Positions 59,794 through 64,000 of a stretch of DNA of 64,000 nucleotides are shown piece after piece (positions within the stretch are counted from its first letter, which is position 1; each line of letters begins with the position of its first letter). Under the pieces are notes generated by a model, which saw nothing but the letters and a program-made list of their open reading frames with translations, was not told where the DNA came from and did no database searches. The DNA comes from Phragmites australis (taxonomy: Eukaryota > Streptophyta > Magnoliopsida > Poales > Poaceae): positions 42,503,001 to 42,567,000 of the forward strand of contig NC_084921.1 in the NCBI RefSeq assembly GCF_958298935.1, in the 5' to 3' direction. The position numbers and the translations under genes were made by a program.

Positions 59794-60147
59794 CTTTGGG
59801 TGGAAGAAGAAATGAGTGTGTGAGAGAGAGTGAGGGAGTCAAGGGGACCTTAAGTGGGGGTTTTGAGCCATGGCAGTCATATCGTAGGCTAGGCTCATGT
59901 GCAGAAAGTTCTCTTTCTTTTCACCGTTTCTACAAATTATTTTCCTTTTCCTTCCTAAATGATCTTAGGGCTTCCTAACTATTCTAAACAATTCCCACTG
60001 ATAATTATACGGTGGGAACATGCGTTGATCAACGATGTAACATTTCCAAAATACCTTTGAACACTTAAAGCAAAACCAAAAGCATAAAGCATGATGTCAA
60101 GATGCATGGTTGGTACCTAGGTTAGGGTTTTGGGGGTGTGAAAAATG
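57086..60147 (-). mobile_element. LTR-like 3-kb insert in Gypsy 3' end
   Basis: It separates the chromodomain end (57085) from the tail, polypurine tract and 3' LTR (60148 on). If it is removed, the reading frame continues smoothly across the junction, so the borders are secure to a few bases. On the minus strand it starts ttcacacccccaaaaccc and ends tttctca, an LTR-like form with a decayed TG. No coding region. A ggtctgaccg-type palindrome array (59090-59250) recalls the U3 arrays of other LTRs. Probably a solo LTR of a long-LTR element; no matching target duplication is left. Confidence 0.6.
59704..59790. repeat. (CT)n microsatellite
   Basis: An uninterrupted run of about 43 CT dinucleotides, inside the LTR-like insert. 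Long open frames across it are artefacts of the repeat. Confidence 0.95.
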
Positions 60148-60210
60148 GCTTGGGGTCAAGCCGGCGCTAAAGGAGGGGGAATACCACGGGCACTACCTTT
60201 GTTGCTGGGC
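60148..60210 (+). other. Gypsy pol tail and polypurine tract
   Basis: The chromodomain tail resumes at 60148 and leads to a purine run (aaaggaggggga) at 60170-60181, followed about 30 bp later by the 3' LTR. Confidence 0.6.
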
Positions 60211-60516
60211 TGAGCGAAGGGGATGAGCATGTCACAGAGAAGAAGAGGAATGGACCGACGACTCGCAAGCCAAGCACATGCGCACACAAGCCCAATATGA
60301 GATACCCTGAGTCTGAATGGACCGTGTAATATGCTAGAGCAGGCCAGAATCGGTCGGGTATATTAGGTGCCAGAATCGGTCAGGTTTATTAGGTGTTGAG
60401 TTGTGGAAAGAACAGAACACTGATTTACTAAACCTCTAATGCTACAATACTCTATCTAAAACCTCTGTTCGATCCCTTCTTCCTCCTCTCCGATCTCTTT
60501 TGCGCGTCTCCGACTC
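60211..60516 (+). repeat. 3' LTR of Reina-like element (end lost)
   Basis: Matches the 5' LTR from 50087. A 25-bp block (ccagaatcggtcggg...) is duplicated in tandem at about 60340-60395. It diverges after 60516, so the last 30 bp or so are missing and the target duplication cannot be tested. Confidence 0.8.
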
Positions 60517-60856
60517 GATTTAGCATCATGTACATTTGTTGCATCAGAAGTTGAAATCTTATAGGGAGCTACTAAATTGCAAACATATTTTTTGGTTTTT
60601 CTATTGATTTGTACTAAATCTAAACGATGTTCTTAGACATTTTTCCTGTTAAATTAGTGATGAAATTGGAATGATTTTGTATGATTGAGCTGACTACCTG
60701 CAATTTGCACTAGATATATGCCTCCTACCCTTTTTTGAGAGAAAATATATGCCTCCTACAAGAGAAATAGTTGAAAATCTGAAAAGAAGTTTAAGATTAA
60801 AAAAATAATTGAAACCACACAGCACAAAAGCACAAACGTGCCAGTGGCGCATGCAA
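60517..60856. other. Unassigned spacer before eEF2 copy B
   Basis: AT-rich, no gene or repeat recognised. It is unrelated to the sequence at the same position upstream of copy A, so the duplicated block ends sharply at 60857. Confidence 0.5.
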
Positions 60857-61146
60857 TCCCGGACGACCAGCGGCCCAGAAGCCGCCCCGCTACAAATCTG
60901 CCGAAGCCGGCTCGACTAAACCGATCGCCACAACACCGCACCGCACCGCGCGCCCTACCCGAACTGCCCCCAGAAATGGTCCGATCGGATCGGACGGCCA
61001 ATCGCCATGCATCGGCCAGAAATCCCCGGACTGGACATGCGTTTCTCTTCCCCCAGCCGCCGGCCGGCTCGACCGGACCCGGCGGTCCAAGCCGCCGAAT
61101 CGCCCGCGGGATATTTCTTGCCCGGTGCGCCAAGTCCGCCAGCACC

Positions 61147-61180
61147 TATAAATACCCTTACAGGCCGGCCTCTAGGGTTT
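61147..61180 (+). promoter_or_regulatory. eEF2 copy B core promoter
   Basis: TATA tataaata at 61147-61154 and telo-box tagggttt at 61173-61180, with the same spacing as copy A. The promoter from 60857 on is almost identical to copy A, so both copies keep the known core elements. Confidence 0.8.
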
Positions 61181-61247
61181 TAGTGCTCCTCTCCCGGCGG
61201 CGCCTCCACTCCACATCTCGTCTTTCAGATCGGGAGGCGAACCCAAG

Positions 61248-62154
61248 GTGACGACTCCTCCTCGCTCTCCCTCCCTCTGATTGCTATATCTCGTTCGTCC
61301 ATGCACTAATTGTTTGCGTAGCTTGTAGCTTGTAGCTTGTTCGTAGTTCTAGTCTAGTTTGAGGAGTTTTCGTTCCGTTTCGTGCTGTCATGTGTTGACT
61401 GGATTGAATCAGAGGCGTCGAAATGGTTTGCGTCGCTCGAATCTGAAGTTTTGTGTCTGTAGTTTCGAGGTAATCTGGGTCAATTCGTTGGGTTACAGGC
61501 CCTAGACAGGTCTCTTCTATCTGTCTGTCCGATTTGTAGAGATGCGATGCAATCCTTGTTCACCCAAAATGCCCTAGACGTCTCTGTTCTTCACTTAACT
61601 TTCGTGTCGATTACTTAGTTTTGTTCTTAGGGTGTAAGAAATAGATATGCTTCCATCCGTTTGTTGATACTGAATTTTTTACTCAGATCTGATGTTTCTG
61701 CATTATCAGTTGTGACGCACTGTAATCTGATTTGTCTAACGATTTGTGTTCTGTTGGTAGTCTTGTTTTACCTGCTCTGCTTTAGGTTAGTTACGTTATC
61801 ATGTGGTTTGGCAGTATGCATGTTGTTTCGCGGTCCATTCAGTTTTTCAGATGTCCAGTACATTGAAAAGTATAGATCAGTGTTTGTCCGAGTCATAGTT
61901 ATACTGTTACATGAATTTTGGTGATTTGGTCTCAGGATGCTTTTTTGTCGCCTTAGATTTTTTATCAGGAACTAAATTTTCTGCCTACTTTATATGCTTG
62001 TCTAAATATCTTCTGGCGTTTTCATGCGTGCTAGTATCTCAATTCTCTGATAATCTGTGGTAATGCATATGATACGTTGGTGTCAAGATTTTCGTTTTAG
62101 TTCTTTCCACTTGATTTTTGTGTTATTCTTACTTTTATTCTACCTCGAAAACAG
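61248..62154 (+). other. eEF2 copy B 5'-leader intron (short form)
   Basis: The donor follows aag at 61247 and the acceptor cag ends at 62154; about 907 bp against 1,649 in copy A. The difference is one block: B joins the equivalents of A 6030 and A 6779 directly. Substitutions against A in the shared part run at roughly 2-3%. Confidence 0.85.
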
Positions 62155-62193
62155 GAATACATATTTGTACTGTGAACTTCATTAGAAGTCAAG

Positions 62194-64000
62194 ATGGTGA
62201 AGTTCACGGCTGAAGAGCTCCGGAGAATAATGGACAAGAAACATAACATTCGTAATATGTCTGTTATTGCTCATGTGGACCACGGTATGTTCCAGAAGAG
62301 TGTTTTGTAAGATTTCTTATGTACATTTATTGCTTAATGTATTCTAGCCTTCTCAATATTAAGGATTTCTGTTCTTTTCAATATTTAAACTCTATGTTGT
62401 GCTTTGCTATTGATCCGTCTATGCATGATGTGTAATCCATTTTAGTCCCAGTATATTACATTTTTTCGTGTTCGTCCCATATAGGTGCTGGGTTTATCAT
62501 TTCTTCATCTTGTTATTTATTGGTTCTTTTGTTGATATTATGGTATATATCATGTCTGTTAACTGTATGTTCTAGATCATAATGTATTGGTATGTCTGTT
62601 GACATAGGATTAGATATCTATGGCCAATGTTGCACTATTCTATGATGCATTTTCAGTTGGATGTCGGAGTTATGCACTGTTCTTATATGCTATTAATTCT
62701 TTGCAGGCAAGTCTACGCTTACAGATTCCCTTGTGGCAGCTGCTGGGATTATTGCCCAGGAAGTTGCTGGTGATGTTCGCATGACTGACACTCGTGCAGA
62801 TGAAGCTGAGCGTGGTATTACAATCAAATCCACTGGTATCTCTCTTTACTATGAGATGACTGCTGAGTCACTGAAGTCTTTCAAGGGTGAGAGAGATGGG
62901 AATGAATATTTGATCAACCTTATTGACTCACCTGGGCACGTCGATTTTTCTTCGGAAGTCACAGCTGCTCTTCGCATCACCGATGGTGCTCTGGTGGTGG
63001 TTGACTGTATTGAAGGTGTCTGTGTACAGACTGAAACTGTGCTCCGCCAAGCCCTTGGTGAGAGGATTAGGCCTGTCCTTACAGTGAACAAAATGGACAG
63101 GTGCTTCCTTGAGCTTCAGGTTGATGGCGAGGAAGCCTATCAGACTTTCTCCCGTGTCATTGAGAATGCCAATGTCATTATGGCAACATACGAAGATAAG
63201 CTCCTTGGTGATGTCCAAGTCTATCCGGAGAAGGGAACTGTTGCTTTCTCTGCTGGTCTGCATGGCTGGGCCTTTACCCTCACTAACTTTGCCAAGATGT
63301 ATGCATCCAAGTTTGGAGTTGATGAATCTAAGATGATGGAGAGGCTTTGGGGTGAGAACTTCTTTGACCCAAGCACAAAGAAATGGACCACCAAGAACAC
63401 AGGCACTCCTACATGTAAGAGGGGATTTGTTCAGTTCTGCTATGAGCCGATCAAGCAAATCATCAACACCTGCATGAATGACCAAAAGGATAAATTGTGG
63501 CCCATGCTGCAAAAGCTTAATGTAACCATGAAGTCTGATGAGAAGGATTTGATGGGCAAGGCTTTGATGAAGCGTGTTATGCAAACTTGGCTTCCAGCAA
63601 GTACTGCACTGCTTGAGATGATGATATTCCACCTTCCTTCCCCGTCAACGGCACAGAGGTATCGTGTAGAGAACTTGTACGAGGGACCCCTTGATGATAT
63701 CTATGCAACTGCTATCAGAAACTGTGATCCGGAGGGTCCTCTTATGTTGTATGTTTCCAAGATGATTCCAGCATCGGACAAGGGCAGATTCTTTGCCTTC
63801 GGTCGTGTCTTCTCAGGGAGGATTGCTACTGGTATGAAGGTTCGGATCATGGGTCCCAACTATGTCCCTGGCCAGAAGAAGGACCTGTATGTCAAGAGTG
63901 TCCAGCGTACTGTTATCTGGATGGGTAAGAAACAAGAGTCAGTTGAGGATGTTCCTTGTGGTAACACTGTTGCTATGGTTGGTCTGGATCAGTTCATCAC
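62194..64000 (+). CDS. EEF2: Translation elongation factor 2 (eEF2), copy B, partial
   Basis: CDS joins 62194-62284 and 62707 to the window edge, about 461 of the expected 843 residues. The splice sites are the same as in copy A. P-loop AHVDHGKS, Thr57, DSPGH and NKMD are all intact. Against copy A, I count 10 base differences in the 1,294 bases of exon 2, all at third codon positions, and none change the protein. There are no stops, so the copy is probably functional and under purifying selection, or homogenised with A by gene conversion. The intron 62285-62706 is 67 bp shorter than in A. The 3' half, including the diphthamide loop, lies outside the window. Confidence 0.97.

Larger units (their letters stand above)
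50087..60516 (+). mobile_element. Chromodomain Gypsy element (Reina-like), degraded
   Basis: Short LTRs (about 320 bp without inserts), a degenerate Met-tRNA primer site at 51506-51518, gag, protease, reverse transcriptase, RNase H, integrase and a C-terminal chromodomain, in Ty3/Gypsy order. Short LTRs plus a chromodomain fit the Reina clade. Inserts inside: foldback element 50209-51297, hAT element 52199-53071, LTR-like insert 57086-60147. In the first 120 bases the LTRs differ at about 15 positions, mostly transitions, so it is old. No open pol frame survives. Confidence 0.88.

Noticed and set aside
59498..59978. Open frames across the CT repeat
   Set aside because: They encode Leu-Ser or Arg-Glu runs from the microsatellite.

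Overview
This is plant nuclear DNA, almost certainly from a grass (Poaceae). The genes have introns with GT..AG borders, and the flanks are dense in transposons typical of grass genomes: SIRE-like Copia, chromodomain Gypsy, MULE, CACTA, hAT and Tourist-type elements. The only intact host gene family is translation elongation factor 2 (eEF2). It is present twice on the + strand: copy A is complete (promoter about 4817, CDS 6897-9917), and copy B starts at about 60857 and runs off the right edge. Homology between the copies begins abruptly at 4817/60857, upstream of the TATA box. All 10 coding differences I can see are synonymous.

Layout. 1-4816: a minus-strand SIRE-like LTR (455-1919), a coding-like fragment, a GC-rich Gypsy-type LTR (2236-3601), a short palindrome array, a (TA)n tract and a MITE inside it. 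4817-10340: eEF2 copy A. 10340-11456: unassigned. 11457-13150: a SIRE-like LTR fragment. About 13130-25464: a decayed MULE ('MULE1') with a GRF zinc-finger gene (+), a plant-mobile-domain (PMD) gene (-) and a MURA-type transposase (-), split by a 4-kb solo LTR with a perfect 5-bp target duplication. 25568-26012: a Tourist-type MITE. 26406-44896: a second MULE ('MULE2') with about 300-bp terminal inverted repeats. It carries a GRF gene (+) and a transposase (-); a deleted SIRE-like Copia element sits after the GRF gene and an 8-kb CACTA element sits inside the transposase.

44906-49136: mostly unassigned. 49137-50086: a broken 3-hydroxyisobutyrate-dehydrogenase-like gene. 50087-60516: an old chromodomain Gypsy element (short LTRs, Reina-like). 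Its 5' LTR holds a 1.1-kb foldback element, its gag holds a hAT element, and its 3' end holds a 3-kb LTR-like insert. 60517-60856: unassigned. 60857-64000: eEF2 copy B.

How it fits together. eEF2 is a housekeeping GTPase of translation. Everything between the two copies is transposon-derived or unassigned, and every transposon gene seen is broken by stops, frameshifts or insertions. Two points stand out. First, both MULEs carry a GRF zinc-finger gene facing the transposase, in the position mudrB holds in maize MuDR. Second, the two eEF2 copies look younger (about 3% difference in intron and silent sites, by eye) than the old retrotransposons lying between them (about 10-12% between LTR pairs).
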